From Deltaproteobacteria bacterium (GTDB taxonomy: Bacteria; Myxococcota; Kuafuiibacteriia; Kuafuiibacteriales; Kuafuiibacteriaceae): a stretch of 46,409 nucleotides of DNA. Shown here in pieces: positions 26,017-35,042 of the stretch. The DNA lies in the NCBI GenBank assembly GCA_011526105.1, contig WYAZ01000050.1, forward strand, positions 1-46,409, read 5' to 3'. A model generated the notes under the pieces. The model was not told the origin of the DNA. It saw nothing but the letters and a program-made list of their open reading frames with translations, and made no database searches. Both the position numbers and the translations under genes were made by a program. Numbering within the stretch: position 1 is the first letter of the stretch; every line of letters starts with the position of its first letter.

Positions 26017-26588
26017 GCCAGCTCCGCTTCGATGTCGACACCCGCCTTGCGAAGACACTCGGCGAGTAACTTCCGGGCCCGGGAGAAGTTCTGCAGGAAG
26101 GTGTTGAGCTTCATGCCGACGCCTTCCGCCAAGTCTGCATCCGCGAGGCCCCCTTCGCTCGAGAGGCGTGCGTTCAACGCCTTGGCGGGCTGCGCCGGCA
26201 GCTTCTCCTTGCAGCCGTGGATGGCCCGCCTCAGGTGCGGATCTCCATGATGAACACCCTCGGCGCTTGCGAGCTGGTTGAGACGCGCTTCGAGACCGTC
26301 TTCACCCAGCGCGACGTCGCGGCGTTTGCGCGTCTCGCTGACCGCGAGGTTGTGCGCGATACGAACCGAGAGCCGAAGCAGTCCGTTGGGCCGACCGTCG
26401 GCCTGAAAGCGCGGGGCCACCTGCCACACGCGGAGCAAGGCCTCTTGCACGACTGCCTCCGCGTCCACCGAGGCGGCGAAGCGCCGGAGGCTCACACGAA
26501 CCTCCGGCTCCGCCACGCGCATCCACCGGGCAAAGGCCTGGGCGTCGCCGGACATGATGCCCGGTAGATGAGCGTCGGTATCCGTCAC
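26013..26588 (-). CDS. ECF-type RNA polymerase sigma factor
   Basis: The 191-aa product has a region 2-like part (AEAVVQEALLRVWQVAPRF, GLLRLSVRIAHNLAVSETRK) and a weaker region 4 (LADADLAEGVGMKLNTFLQNFSRARKLL). The region 4 is divergent, so promoter recognition may be unusual. The GTG start overlaps the stop of the VIT/VWA gene (GTGA at 26585-26588), and its own stop overlaps the 78-aa gene. Coupling downstream of a membrane VWA protein suggests that protein senses or regulates it. Confidence 0.75.
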   Translation of the reverse strand: MTDTDAHLPGIMSGDAQAFARWMRVAEPEVRVSLRRFAASVDAEAVVQEALLRVWQVAPRFQADGRPNGLLRLSVRIAHNLAVSETRKRRDVALGEDGLEARLNQLASAEGVHHGDPHLRRAIHGCKEKLPAQPAKALNARLSSEGGLADADLAEGVGMKLNTFLQNFSRARKLLAECLRKAGVDIEAELA

Positions 26589-29044
26589 TTCGTCTCTACC
26601 CCCGAAGGCGCGCTTTCAATCTGGCGAGGTACTTCGCTCCGTGCCGGGGCCTCTGGGACACTGAAGGCGCGACCAATGAGCCAACCGATCAGCACCACCA
26701 GCGCGAGCAGCAGCAAGAGCAGAGCGGCGTTTCGCTTCGAGCGGCCAGATGACGCCGCCCGACCGCTCATGGTCGCCCGCGAGGCGGGTATCGGTGCCTC
26801 GAGCTTGGTTCTCTCTTCCGAGAGCTTCGAAACCTGCGACGTGACCGCCCCAAAGGTCGCACTCGACTTCGGGGCCGGTGCTGAGCCGGGCGCCGGCGGC
26901 GGAGGTGAATCGGTCGGAAGCTCGCTCCGGCCTTCATCCTCATCTTGAAACGGAGAGAGGCTCTCTCCCGTCACTTCCCCGAGCGCGGGCGCGCCCACGG
27001 ATTCAAGCGACTCGAATGCGTCGACGCCCGCGTCGGCGACCTCTCTCGAGCTGAGCGAATCGGAAGACTCCTCATCGACGTCACCGAGCTCGGCCGGGGG
27101 CAAGAACGCACGACCTCTGCTCGCGCGCTCGGGCGTGCTCCTCGACCGAGAGAAGAATTCGGACTTCTTCGGCGCGGCGCCGCCCGTGGGTCCAGAGGCG
27201 GAGCGCAACCCGAATCCCGCGATCGACACTCCGTGCGGGATCTCTTGCGGCACTTCTTCGGTGCGTTGACCGATGTCCTCGGCCACGCGACGCGTGCGAC
27301 TGACCGCCACCCAGGAGGTCTTACGCGTGGAGATCTGAAACTCCAGACCCACCGCTTCGATCTGCTGGTCGGTGTCCTCCGGTTGATTCGCCACCATTCG
27401 GTACGCTTCGAGATCCTCGACCCACTCGCGCGCAAAGAGCTTTGCGAAGGCACCACTGCCTTGCCCCGCGGCGATCGGATCGAAGGGCAAGCGTGCCTCG
27501 AAGTTCCCGTCGGCTGAACGACCGCGCACCACGATCTCGCCCCCCTGGGCGTCGAGCCGCACCGGAATGAGAGACGGCGAACCGGCAAAAAGGTCCGGGA
27601 GACGCACCGGCACCACCTGCGTGACCCCCGGACCTCGAACGTCCAGTTCGATGACCACCGGGTCGGCGGTGCGAGCGAGCAGCCTGGAGGCGGGTCGTTG
27701 AACATCTTCGTCAATCCCGAGCACAACTTCGACCCCACCACCCGCTCGAGCCACCCCCTGCGTCAGCGTGCGATTCACCGCCGAGCCCACACCCACGGCA
27801 TGCACCCGACAGGAGCGCGGAAGCTCGTCGAGCACGTACTTCACGATCCGCTCTTCGAAGCCGATGTAGCCATCGGTGATGAGTACAACCTGACGTTGTG
27901 CGCCTTTGCGCAAGGGATCAATCGCCTTTCGAAGCGCAGACTCCATCTCGGTCGAGCCACTGGCCCGCAGCGCCTTCAGCCATCGGATGGCGTCCTTTCG
28001 GTTCTGCGGGGTGGCCACGACCGGCTTGCTCTTGTAGGCGCGGGGCGAGTTCGAGAACTCGATGAGTTCGATTTGATCTTCGTCGTGGAGCGTGTCGATC
28101 ATCGACGCCGCGATGCTCGTGGCCTGCCGCAGGGGCTGACCGCTCATCGATCCGCTCGTGTCGATGAGGAAGATGAGGTCACGAGGCACCGGAGGAGTCT
28201 TGGACTCGGGCGAAGGTGGGACGATGGTCAGAAGACCAAAGCCCTCCTCTTTTCCGTCGTTTTCCCGGCGCATCACCCCGAGCTGGATGCCCACCTCGAG
28301 CTTCGCCACGGGCCAGCGGACCACCACATCCCGATCCAACCGAACGGGTGTCCCCTTCCGGAAGCTCACGACCTGCTCGTGTTCCGCCTCGGCCAACTCG
28401 ACCGCATGCGAGGGAGACTCGAGTCGCGCTTTGTTGGTGATCGAGTCGGTGATCGAGAGCGAGAGCGAGAGCCGGGCCGCCATCTTCTCTTCGCTCACAT
28501 CGATCGCGAGCTTCTTGGCGTCCGGAGTCTGGACCGCGCTGCCCATGTAGCGTGCGCCCACCACGGTGGGGAATCGGTACTCCCAAGCGCCTTCGAGGAG
28601 CCACCTGAGCGGATGATCGACCGTGGTCTGACAGATGACGCCCTCGCCGGGCGGTATGTTGCCGACCTGCTGCGTGAAGAGGCTGGAGCGCTCCTCTTCC
28701 ACCAACGCGGCGGTTCGCCCCTCGACGAGCGCTCGTTCGAAGCGAGCGCGCGCCTCCTGTTTGCGATCGACCTCACCTTCGACGACTTCGTCACCGACCT
28801 GAAACGAGAAGCCCGAGACCGCTCCGTCAGCCGGCAGCGGGAGCTTGTACGTGACGCGCAGCGCTTCGGGGTACGGATTGCGGAAGTGCTGGACGAGGAT
28901 CGTGCGGGCGATGCCGCCTCCGCTCTCGGCCCGAAGTTCGGTCTTCTCGAGCGGCAGCGTCCTACCGCTGGTCGAGACCAAACGACCGCCCTCTTGGTTC
29001 GATGCGGCCGGGTGGGGGTGGGTGAGCGGGGTTGCGATGACCAT
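26585..29044 (-). CDS. VIT and VWA domain protein with C-terminal membrane anchor
   Basis: The 819-aa product carries a VIT domain at about 20-150 (VQHFRNPYPEALRVTYKLPL; QQVGNIPPGEGV) and a VWA domain from about 288 with a complete MIDAS start, DTSGS at 295-299. A long low-complexity acidic and Pro-rich region (about 610-760) leads to one membrane helix near 772-794 (LLLLLLALVVLIGWLIG). There is no signal peptide, so orientation is likely N-in or export by another route. VIT/VWA proteins bind metal and partner proteins. It heads an operon with an ECF sigma factor and a 78-aa protein, all overlapping, and diverges from the Hsp70 gene (170-bp gap). Confidence 0.87.
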   Translation of the reverse strand: MVIATPLTHPHPAASNQEGGRLVSTSGRTLPLEKTELRAESGGGIARTILVQHFRNPYPEALRVTYKLPLPADGAVSGFSFQVGDEVVEGEVDRKQEARARFERALVEGRTAALVEEERSSLFTQQVGNIPPGEGVICQTTVDHPLRWLLEGAWEYRFPTVVGARYMGSAVQTPDAKKLAIDVSEEKMAARLSLSLSITDSITNKARLESPSHAVELAEAEHEQVVSFRKGTPVRLDRDVVVRWPVAKLEVGIQLGVMRRENDGKEEGFGLLTIVPPSPESKTPPVPRDLIFLIDTSGSMSGQPLRQATSIAASMIDTLHDEDQIELIEFSNSPRAYKSKPVVATPQNRKDAIRWLKALRASGSTEMESALRKAIDPLRKGAQRQVVLITDGYIGFEERIVKYVLDELPRSCRVHAVGVGSAVNRTLTQGVARAGGGVEVVLGIDEDVQRPASRLLARTADPVVIELDVRGPGVTQVVPVRLPDLFAGSPSLIPVRLDAQGGEIVVRGRSADGNFEARLPFDPIAAGQGSGAFAKLFAREWVEDLEAYRMVANQPEDTDQQIEAVGLEFQISTRKTSWVAVSRTRRVAEDIGQRTEEVPQEIPHGVSIAGFGLRSASGPTGGAAPKKSEFFSRSRSTPERASRGRAFLPPAELGDVDEESSDSLSSREVADAGVDAFESLESVGAPALGEVTGESLSPFQDEDEGRSELPTDSPPPPAPGSAPAPKSSATFGAVTSQVSKLSEERTKLEAPIPASRATMSGRAASSGRSKRNAALLLLLLALVVLIGWLIGRAFSVPEAPARSEVPRQIESAPSGVETK

Positions 29045-29214
29045 GGGTTATCTCCTTTGTGGGTCGGGATGCACAGCCCCAACGCGGGTCCCTGCGATCC
29101 GGTGACAGCGCTTTTTGGGCGGAGAAATCACCCTCGTTCCAGAATGTAGGAGGGTGTGTCAGTCCGGCCCTCGGCGACCCGCTAGCGCGCCAACCGCGAA
29201 CGTCGCACTATGGC

Positions 29215-31290
29215 ATGGCCCTCATGGATCAAGGCCGCCCTCACGCCGGGCCCCCTCAGGGCTTCGGGTCCAAGAAGCACGAGGGGAGCAGCGCTGAGCT
29301 CGATCCCTTCGAGGCCGCTTGGGCGGATGCCATCGGCGACGGCAGGCCTTCACTGGGTCCAGCCGTCGACCCGGAGCCTGGCCACGACGTGCCTGACCTC
29401 CCGGACGTCGAGCTCGATGTCGCCATCGACGACCCGCTCGACTTCCTGATGGGTCAGGAGCAGGTCGCGGGGCCTCAGGTCCTCGCTCCCATGCCCCTGC
29501 CGGAGCTGCCGCCGGTGCCAGCGGAGTTCATCACGCAGCCTGGTCTTCATGCTCGAGTGCCGATCGCACCTCCGGCGGTCCCGAGCGCTGTCGCCGCCCC
29601 AAGGCGCGCGGTCAAGATCGCTCGCCGGCTGCGCCGCGACATCAACCTCGCCCCCAAGGGGAAGGTCGTGCTCGGCATCGATCTGGGCACCACGAACTGC
29701 TGCGCGGCCTTGATCGAGGACGGACGCGCTCATGTGCTCGCTTCTCGTTGGGGTACGCCGACCATCCCCTCCGCGGTGTGCTTCAACATGGACGGCAGCT
29801 TGCTCGTAGGACGCCCGGCCTTCGAACGGGCCGCCTCCAACGCCAAGCACACCGTGCTCGGCGCCAAGCGTTTGGTCGGACGCCCATTTCACTCCCCCAT
29901 CGTCCAGATGGTCCGCGAGCACTTCGCGTACAACATCGTGCAGGGTGACCTGGGAGAGGCCGCCATTCTGATCGAGAACGAGATCGTCTCGCTCGAAGAG
30001 ATCTCTGCGCACCTGCTCGAAGAGATCCGAACCACGGCTGAGCTTCAGCTCGACACCGTCGTCAATCGAGCGGTGATCACCTGCCCCGCCTTCTTTAACG
30101 AGCGCCAAAGAGAAGCGGTGCGCGTGGCCGGAGAGCTCGCGGGCTTCCACGTCGAACGCGTGCTCTCCGAGCCCACCGCGGCGGCGCTCGAGTACGGGCT
30201 GGGCCAGGGCTTCGAGACGCGCAAGGTCATGGTCTACGACCTCGGTGGTGGCACCTTCGACGTGAGCCTCCTCGAAGTCGACGGGTCCGTCTTTGAGGTC
30301 CTGGCCACCGGCGGGGACACGTTCCTCGGCGGCGTCGACTTCGACGCCTGTCTCGCAGAGATGATCGTCCACCGGTTCGTTCAAGAGCACGGATTGGATC
30401 CCCGAGCCGACGAAACCGCCATGGCCACCGTGTTTCAACACGCGGAGCGAGCAAAGATCGCGCTGTCTGAGCGGCCGAGCACCATCGTTCACATCGAAGG
30501 CCTCGCGATCCATCACCATCCGGCCAAAGACCTCTTGCTGCCCCTGCGCCGCGGGGACGTCGACGCACGCTTCGATGTGCTGCTCGAGCACAGCTTCAAG
30601 ATCGTGAGCGATGTCTTGAAGCGCGTGGATCTCACGGTGGCCGATATCGATGACGTCTTGCTGGTCGGTGGCCAGACTCGCTATCCCTTGGTGAGGAACC
30701 GGGTTCGAGAGTTCTACGGCCAAGACCCCAAGGAATCGGTGAACCCAGACGAGGCGGTGGCCCGAGGCGCCGCTCGTTATGCGGCGGGTCTCGACTCGTT
30801 CGACAACGTGATCTTGATCGACGCACTCCCCATGTCGATCGGCATCGGGCTCCCAGGCGGAAAGTTCGAAAAGCTCATCGAACGCGACACGCGCCTGCCG
30901 TCCGAGACCACTTATTCCATCCGAACCGTCCGCAACAACCAACCCGAGGTCACAATCCTCATCTTCCAAGGCGAAGACGACCGAGTCGCCCACAACGAGC
31001 CGCTCGGCATGCTCGTGCTCTCGGGCCTCCCCAAGGGGCCCAAGGGTAGCGTGGTCATCGACATCAAGCTGAGAGTCACCGAGGAGTGTATCCTCGAGTT
31101 ATCGGCATCGGAACGTCACTCCGGTCGGCAGATGGAGTCGAAGTTCGCGACCAAGGACACCCCGGAGGCGCTGCGAAAGCGGCTTGGGCTTGCGCCGAAC
31201 CCCACCTCGGACGAGATCGACAAGCGAACCGCGGAGCTCGATCGACCGAAGTCGGTATGGCGATGGCTCACCGGGGTCTTCGAGCGCTGA
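29215..31290 (+). CDS. Hsp70/DnaK-family protein with long N-terminal extension and no full lid
   Basis: Read from the ATG at 29215 the product has 691 aa. The first 145 residues are acidic and Pro-rich, probably disordered. The Hsp70 ATPase domain follows: GIDLGTTNC (154-162), VYDLGGGTFDVSLLEVDG, GGDTFLGGVDFD and LLVGGQTRYPLV. A short substrate-binding beta part comes next. The C-terminus stops soon after, with a J-domain-unrelated tail (SVWRWLTGVFER), so the helical lid is largely missing. This is not the housekeeping DnaK, which has no such tail. The start is uncertain because no clear ribosome site is visible; the frame is open back to 29059. Confidence 0.87.
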   Translation: MALMDQGRPHAGPPQGFGSKKHEGSSAELDPFEAAWADAIGDGRPSLGPAVDPEPGHDVPDLPDVELDVAIDDPLDFLMGQEQVAGPQVLAPMPLPELPPVPAEFITQPGLHARVPIAPPAVPSAVAAPRRAVKIARRLRRDINLAPKGKVVLGIDLGTTNCCAALIEDGRAHVLASRWGTPTIPSAVCFNMDGSLLVGRPAFERAASNAKHTVLGAKRLVGRPFHSPIVQMVREHFAYNIVQGDLGEAAILIENEIVSLEEISAHLLEEIRTTAELQLDTVVNRAVITCPAFFNERQREAVRVAGELAGFHVERVLSEPTAAALEYGLGQGFETRKVMVYDLGGGTFDVSLLEVDGSVFEVLATGGDTFLGGVDFDACLAEMIVHRFVQEHGLDPRADETAMATVFQHAERAKIALSERPSTIVHIEGLAIHHHPAKDLLLPLRRGDVDARFDVLLEHSFKIVSDVLKRVDLTVADIDDVLLVGGQTRYPLVRNRVREFYGQDPKESVNPDEAVARGAARYAAGLDSFDNVILIDALPMSIGIGLPGGKFEKLIERDTRLPSETTYSIRTVRNNQPEVTILIFQGEDDRVAHNEPLGMLVLSGLPKGPKGSVVIDIKLRVTEECILELSASERHSGRQMESKFATKDTPEALRKRLGLAPNPTSDEIDKRTAELDRPKSVWRWLTGVFER

Positions 31291-31303
31291 GCGTAGAGCG
31301 CTC
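31282..31303. terminator. hairpin between convergent genes, possible bidirectional terminator
   Basis: GAGCGCT at 31282-31288 can pair with AGCGCTC at 31297-31303 across an 8-base loop. The stem spans the stop codons of both convergent genes. There is no T-run on either side, so intrinsic termination is uncertain. Confidence 0.35.
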
Positions 31304-33050
31304 AGGTCGGGCACGGACGGCCGCAGACAACCACTCGCCCCTGCGGAGTTTGACACTCCATGTGAGACTGATCCGAGCAGTTGAGTTCGCAATCCGCCTC
31401 ATCGCAGGACTCGATCATACACACCGCGCCCTGCGCGCAGTTCATCACGCAATAGGTGGGCTCTCCGTTGCCCGCGGAGCCTCCCTCGCAGCTCATCGCG
31501 CACACCGCGCCCGTGTCGCAATCGACGCGCCCGCTGCCGCCGTTCACGGTCGCGGACGGACTGTAGTCGAACCGGCAGGTGGTCCCGCTTCGGCACCGCA
31601 CACGGCACTCCGAGCTGTAGCAGTCATACAGGCACATGGGCTGCGGCGAGAGGGCCGAGGTTTGGCAGTCCGGACACTGACCATTCAGCAGGCAGTTGTC
31701 TTCACAGCAGTCCGAGTTTGGGAGGAGCGTGTTGATCGCGCAGCTCGGGCTGCAGAAGCCGAGGCAGGATCTCTTGGGGATCCCGCGACAGAGCCCGTTG
31801 CTCCGGCAGATGTCGTCGTGGGTGCAGTTGCTCCCGTCGTTGCAGGCCGTGCCCAACGCGCACTGGATGGGCGCGCACACTCCGTCTTGGCACACATAAC
31901 CCGGCGATGCCTTGCAGTCCGGACCACAAGCGAGACGCGTTCCGTCCGTTCCGCCGTCCGAGCTGGGGTCACACTCCTCGTCGCCGCGCACGAGGCCGTC
32001 ACCGCAGACGGGATGGCAGACGGAGGGCTGGCCATCACATTCCCAGCCTTCTTCGATGCGACAGAGGGCGCAACCATCGCCGAGTCGGTTGTTGTCGTCA
32101 TCGCACTGCTCGTCTTCGATGAGCAGGCCATCGCCGCACTTGGGCCGGCAGACCACTCGGCTTGGGTTGTTCGGATCGTCCACCGGTTCGCACTCGAAGC
32201 CCTCACGGGGACGGCAGTCAGAACCACAGCCGATGCGCTGAAGCTGGGGGTCGCACTTCTCACCGCCGGTCAATTTGCCGTCGCCACACACAGGCGCGCA
32301 CCGGCCGCCCGCGCAGGTCCAGCCATCTTCGACCTCGCAGTTGGGACTGCAGCCATCTCCAACCACTTGGTTGGTGTCGTCACAGCGCTCGAGACCAGCC
32401 ACGACGCCATCGCCGCAGCTCGTCTCGCAAACGCTCGGCTCCCCGCTGCAGGTCCATCCGGCTTCCACCTGACACTCGGCATCACAGCCGTCGTCGGGCG
32501 TCTGGTTGGCGTCGTCGCAAAACTCGTCGTCTTTGATGAGTCCATCACCACAGATCGCCGCGCACTGATCCTCGGTGCGGCACTCGCAGCCTTCGATCGC
32601 GGCGCAGAGATCTCCGCAACGCTCGCCGCGCTGCAGCCCGTCCGAGCACTGGATCCCGATCACGGTGAAGGCCTTCGCGATGCTGCGTTGGCGTTCGTAG
32701 GCATCCTCGACGAGCACGTCATAGAGCGCGGGTGGGAGCCCCGCCGGGACCACCGTCTGCAGGTGTCCTTCTTCCGAAACGGTGATGGGGAGGAGCTCGT
32801 GCAGGGTCTGATTCGCCCCCGGGACCTGCATCCACACCCGAACGCGCGCGATCGGTTCAACGGTCTCGGGCTGGGCGTAGTCGACACGAAGCCGAGTCAG
32901 GACGAGTTGGCCTCTGACCTGAATCGGGGTGTCGATCGCGGTCGAGCCGGAGCTCGGCACCACCAAGAGGGCTTCGTCGGCGGCCGGAACGTAGTCCGTG
33001 CAGCCCAGGGCCACGGCGAGCGGTACCACACAAAGATTGGATAGCCGCAT
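31302..33050 (-). CDS. Cys-rich lipoprotein with Myxococcus-type (DUF4215) repeats
   Basis: The 582-aa product begins MRLSNLCVVPLAVALGCTD, a lipoprotein signal with Cys at 17. A beta domain (about 25-150) is followed by five repeats of the type CGDGxxxGxExCDDxNxxxGDGC...GWxC, characteristic of the Myxococcus cysteine-rich repeat family. A distinct Cys-rich C-terminal part (about 400-582) contains short motifs such as CRSGTTCRFDY and CAQGAVCMIESC. The ATG overlaps the stop of the upstream gene by one base (TGATG). It is probably surface-exposed and disulfide-stabilised; the partner is unknown. Confidence 0.85.
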   Translation of the reverse strand: MRLSNLCVVPLAVALGCTDYVPAADEALLVVPSSGSTAIDTPIQVRGQLVLTRLRVDYAQPETVEPIARVRVWMQVPGANQTLHELLPITVSEEGHLQTVVPAGLPPALYDVLVEDAYERQRSIAKAFTVIGIQCSDGLQRGERCGDLCAAIEGCECRTEDQCAAICGDGLIKDDEFCDDANQTPDDGCDAECQVEAGWTCSGEPSVCETSCGDGVVAGLERCDDTNQVVGDGCSPNCEVEDGWTCAGGRCAPVCGDGKLTGGEKCDPQLQRIGCGSDCRPREGFECEPVDDPNNPSRVVCRPKCGDGLLIEDEQCDDDNNRLGDGCALCRIEEGWECDGQPSVCHPVCGDGLVRGDEECDPSSDGGTDGTRLACGPDCKASPGYVCQDGVCAPIQCALGTACNDGSNCTHDDICRSNGLCRGIPKRSCLGFCSPSCAINTLLPNSDCCEDNCLLNGQCPDCQTSALSPQPMCLYDCYSSECRVRCRSGTTCRFDYSPSATVNGGSGRVDCDTGAVCAMSCEGGSAGNGEPTYCVMNCAQGAVCMIESCDEADCELNCSDQSHMECQTPQGRVVVCGRPCPT

Positions 33051-34978
33051 CACAGTACCCCCGTCCGGAAGCCGCCGCCGAGCCCGAGCATGAGGCCTGG
33101 GGCAGAGAAGTCGTTGGTCGAAATCGGCACTAGGCTCCCTATGAACTGTACAAAGAAGCCGTGCCATGAGGCGCCAAAAAATACTTCACCCCCAAAGCTC
33201 ACGCCGCGTTGAACCGGGGTCTCGAAGCGCTGGTCATCGAGCTGATTGATGAAGCCCGCGAGCACCCCCCCGCCACCGGCGTAAGCGGCCCAGGTGCGAC
33301 CTCCAAAGAAGTCATAGGAGACACCCAAAGAGGCCGGAAACACCTGAAGTAGCCCGGAGATCTCGGTGAGCCCGGACGCGGCGAACGCGGGCGGGAGAGC
33401 GAAGGTTCGGGCGTAGTGGCGATACCCACCGGCGAGGTACAATGCGAGCCGGCGCTCGAGGAGTTCGGGTCGCAGGCGAAGCTCGAACTGCACGAAAGGT
33501 AAGAGGCCGCCCGCGGCATACCCGATCCCCCCGCCGAGCCCAAAGCCGAGGAGGTGCCTCTGGGTGCGAAAGCGAACCTCCCGCCGAGTCTCGAAGCGAC
33601 CGGAGGCGTCCTTCACGGTGAGGAGCACGGACTCGTCCTCACCCGAAGGCATCACGATGGCTCGATACCGGCCCTGCCCTAGGGCTTCGACCTCGGTGCG
33701 CTTGCCAGACGAAACCTGAAGCCCGAGCTTCGCATCATCGAGCGGCGAGCCATCGGCGGATGAGGCCTCGAGCAGCACGAGGAATGGGTCTTCGACGTCA
33801 CCGCTCGGGGTCGACGGATCGGTTTCGATGGAGACCGAACTCGGCCACGGCGGTGGTGCGAGCTTCAGCATCCGCTCCGCGCGAAGCGGCGGGCTCTCGA
33901 GCTCCACCTCGAGGCGCGCACTTCCTCCCGGCGGATAGACGACCGGGGCACCCAAGCGAAGCAGGTAGCGTCCCTCCCCCGCGTCTTTCAGCCCGAGGAT
34001 ACGCACACCCGCTGCAGTCGCGGTGAGCACGAGACGAGGTACGCCCAAGCCCAGTCGGTCGATGGCGAGCACCTGCACGGTCGACGTGGAAGTGCCATCC
34101 GCGACGAGCGGCACCTCCGGCGACAGGATCACGATCTGAGCAGGACTCGGCCGGCCGAGCTCGAGCTCCACCTTCGCCTCCGAGGCGCGATCACCGTCGA
34201 TGCGGACCTGGAGCTTGACCTTTGTCTCCTGGAGCTCGCGCGGCGCGACGAAACGAAACCGATAGCGATTGTCTTCGGCGCCCATGGCGGTGAGCTGTCC
34301 GCCACTCGCGGTGACACGCACGCGATTGATCGGAGGCGGAGTGCCTTTGGCATCGTAGATGACGTGGACGGTCGCCGAGGACTGGCCGTCGGCTTCGACC
34401 AGATACGGCGTCACGGCGAGGGTGAGTCGATTGTAGGGCGGCACCCCGGTGTCCACCGTCGCTTGGCTCTGGATCTTGGTCGTCGTGGAGGTGGCCACCA
34501 CCTCGGGCACGCCAGGCGGCACGACGATCGGTACCTCGGCGCGCCCGTTCGCGCCGGCAATCACCGGCCCAAAGACGCGCTCCTCCACGAAGACCTTCAC
34601 GGTGGCTCCGGGTTTGGTGCGTACCGGCAACGTCGTTCGACCCGAGAGCGGAACGCGAAAGAAGTGGATCGGAGCCTCAGGCCCGGTCTCCCTCCACACC
34701 GCCACGAATGCGACTTGCGGGTGCCTCGTGCTCGGCAGCTCATACGTGGCGCGGTAGCGACCGGCCTGGATACGCTGCACCGGCCCAAAGCTACCCACGT
34801 TCACGGACAGCCGGAGTGGACGGCTCTCCCCTTCGGGGGGCTCGGGGGCGCTGAGCAAGACTTCGACCGAGGTGGTCTCTCCGAGCACGATGGCTCCGGT
34901 GTGCTGGACCTCGAAGGTCACGGCCGGCGAGGCCTGCGCGGAGAGGAGCCACGTCAACGCCAAGAGGCCAGCCGCCAT
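33050..34978 (-). CDS. exported protein with Ig-like repeats and C-terminal outer-membrane beta-barrel
   Basis: The 642-aa product has a signal peptide (MAAGLLALTWLLSAQASPA). Residues 25-470 form several Ig-like/invasin-type beta domains (LTLAVTPYLVEADGQSSATV; VPLVADGTSTSTVQVLAID). The last 160 residues are barrel-like with Gly and aromatic strand ends (GFGLGGGIGYAAGGLLPFV, GLMLGLGGGFRTGVL). I chose the ATG at 34978; the longer frame runs into the kinase gene. It is coupled to the Cys-rich lipoprotein downstream and lies head-to-head with the kinase gene, only 64 bp apart, suggesting common control. Confidence 0.78.
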   Translation of the reverse strand: MAAGLLALTWLLSAQASPAVTFEVQHTGAIVLGETTSVEVLLSAPEPPEGESRPLRLSVNVGSFGPVQRIQAGRYRATYELPSTRHPQVAFVAVWRETGPEAPIHFFRVPLSGRTTLPVRTKPGATVKVFVEERVFGPVIAGANGRAEVPIVVPPGVPEVVATSTTTKIQSQATVDTGVPPYNRLTLAVTPYLVEADGQSSATVHVIYDAKGTPPPINRVRVTASGGQLTAMGAEDNRYRFRFVAPRELQETKVKLQVRIDGDRASEAKVELELGRPSPAQIVILSPEVPLVADGTSTSTVQVLAIDRLGLGVPRLVLTATAAGVRILGLKDAGEGRYLLRLGAPVVYPPGGSARLEVELESPPLRAERMLKLAPPPWPSSVSIETDPSTPSGDVEDPFLVLLEASSADGSPLDDAKLGLQVSSGKRTEVEALGQGRYRAIVMPSGEDESVLLTVKDASGRFETRREVRFRTQRHLLGFGLGGGIGYAAGGLLPFVQFELRLRPELLERRLALYLAGGYRHYARTFALPPAFAASGLTEISGLLQVFPASLGVSYDFFGGRTWAAYAGGGGVLAGFINQLDDQRFETPVQRGVSFGGEVFFGASWHGFFVQFIGSLVPISTNDFSAPGLMLGLGGGFRTGVL

Positions 34979-35042
34979 CTCCGGCAGTATACCGTTCCTC
35001 CGGTTTGACGACACTCGCGCCCCGTGAAAGCATCCAGGCCTG

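Noticed and set aside
31086-33044. 652-codon plus-strand frame opposite the Cys-rich lipoprotein
   Set aside because: The minus strand has a signal peptide and five clear Cys-rich repeats; the plus frame shows only His/Ala/Val-biased sequence.
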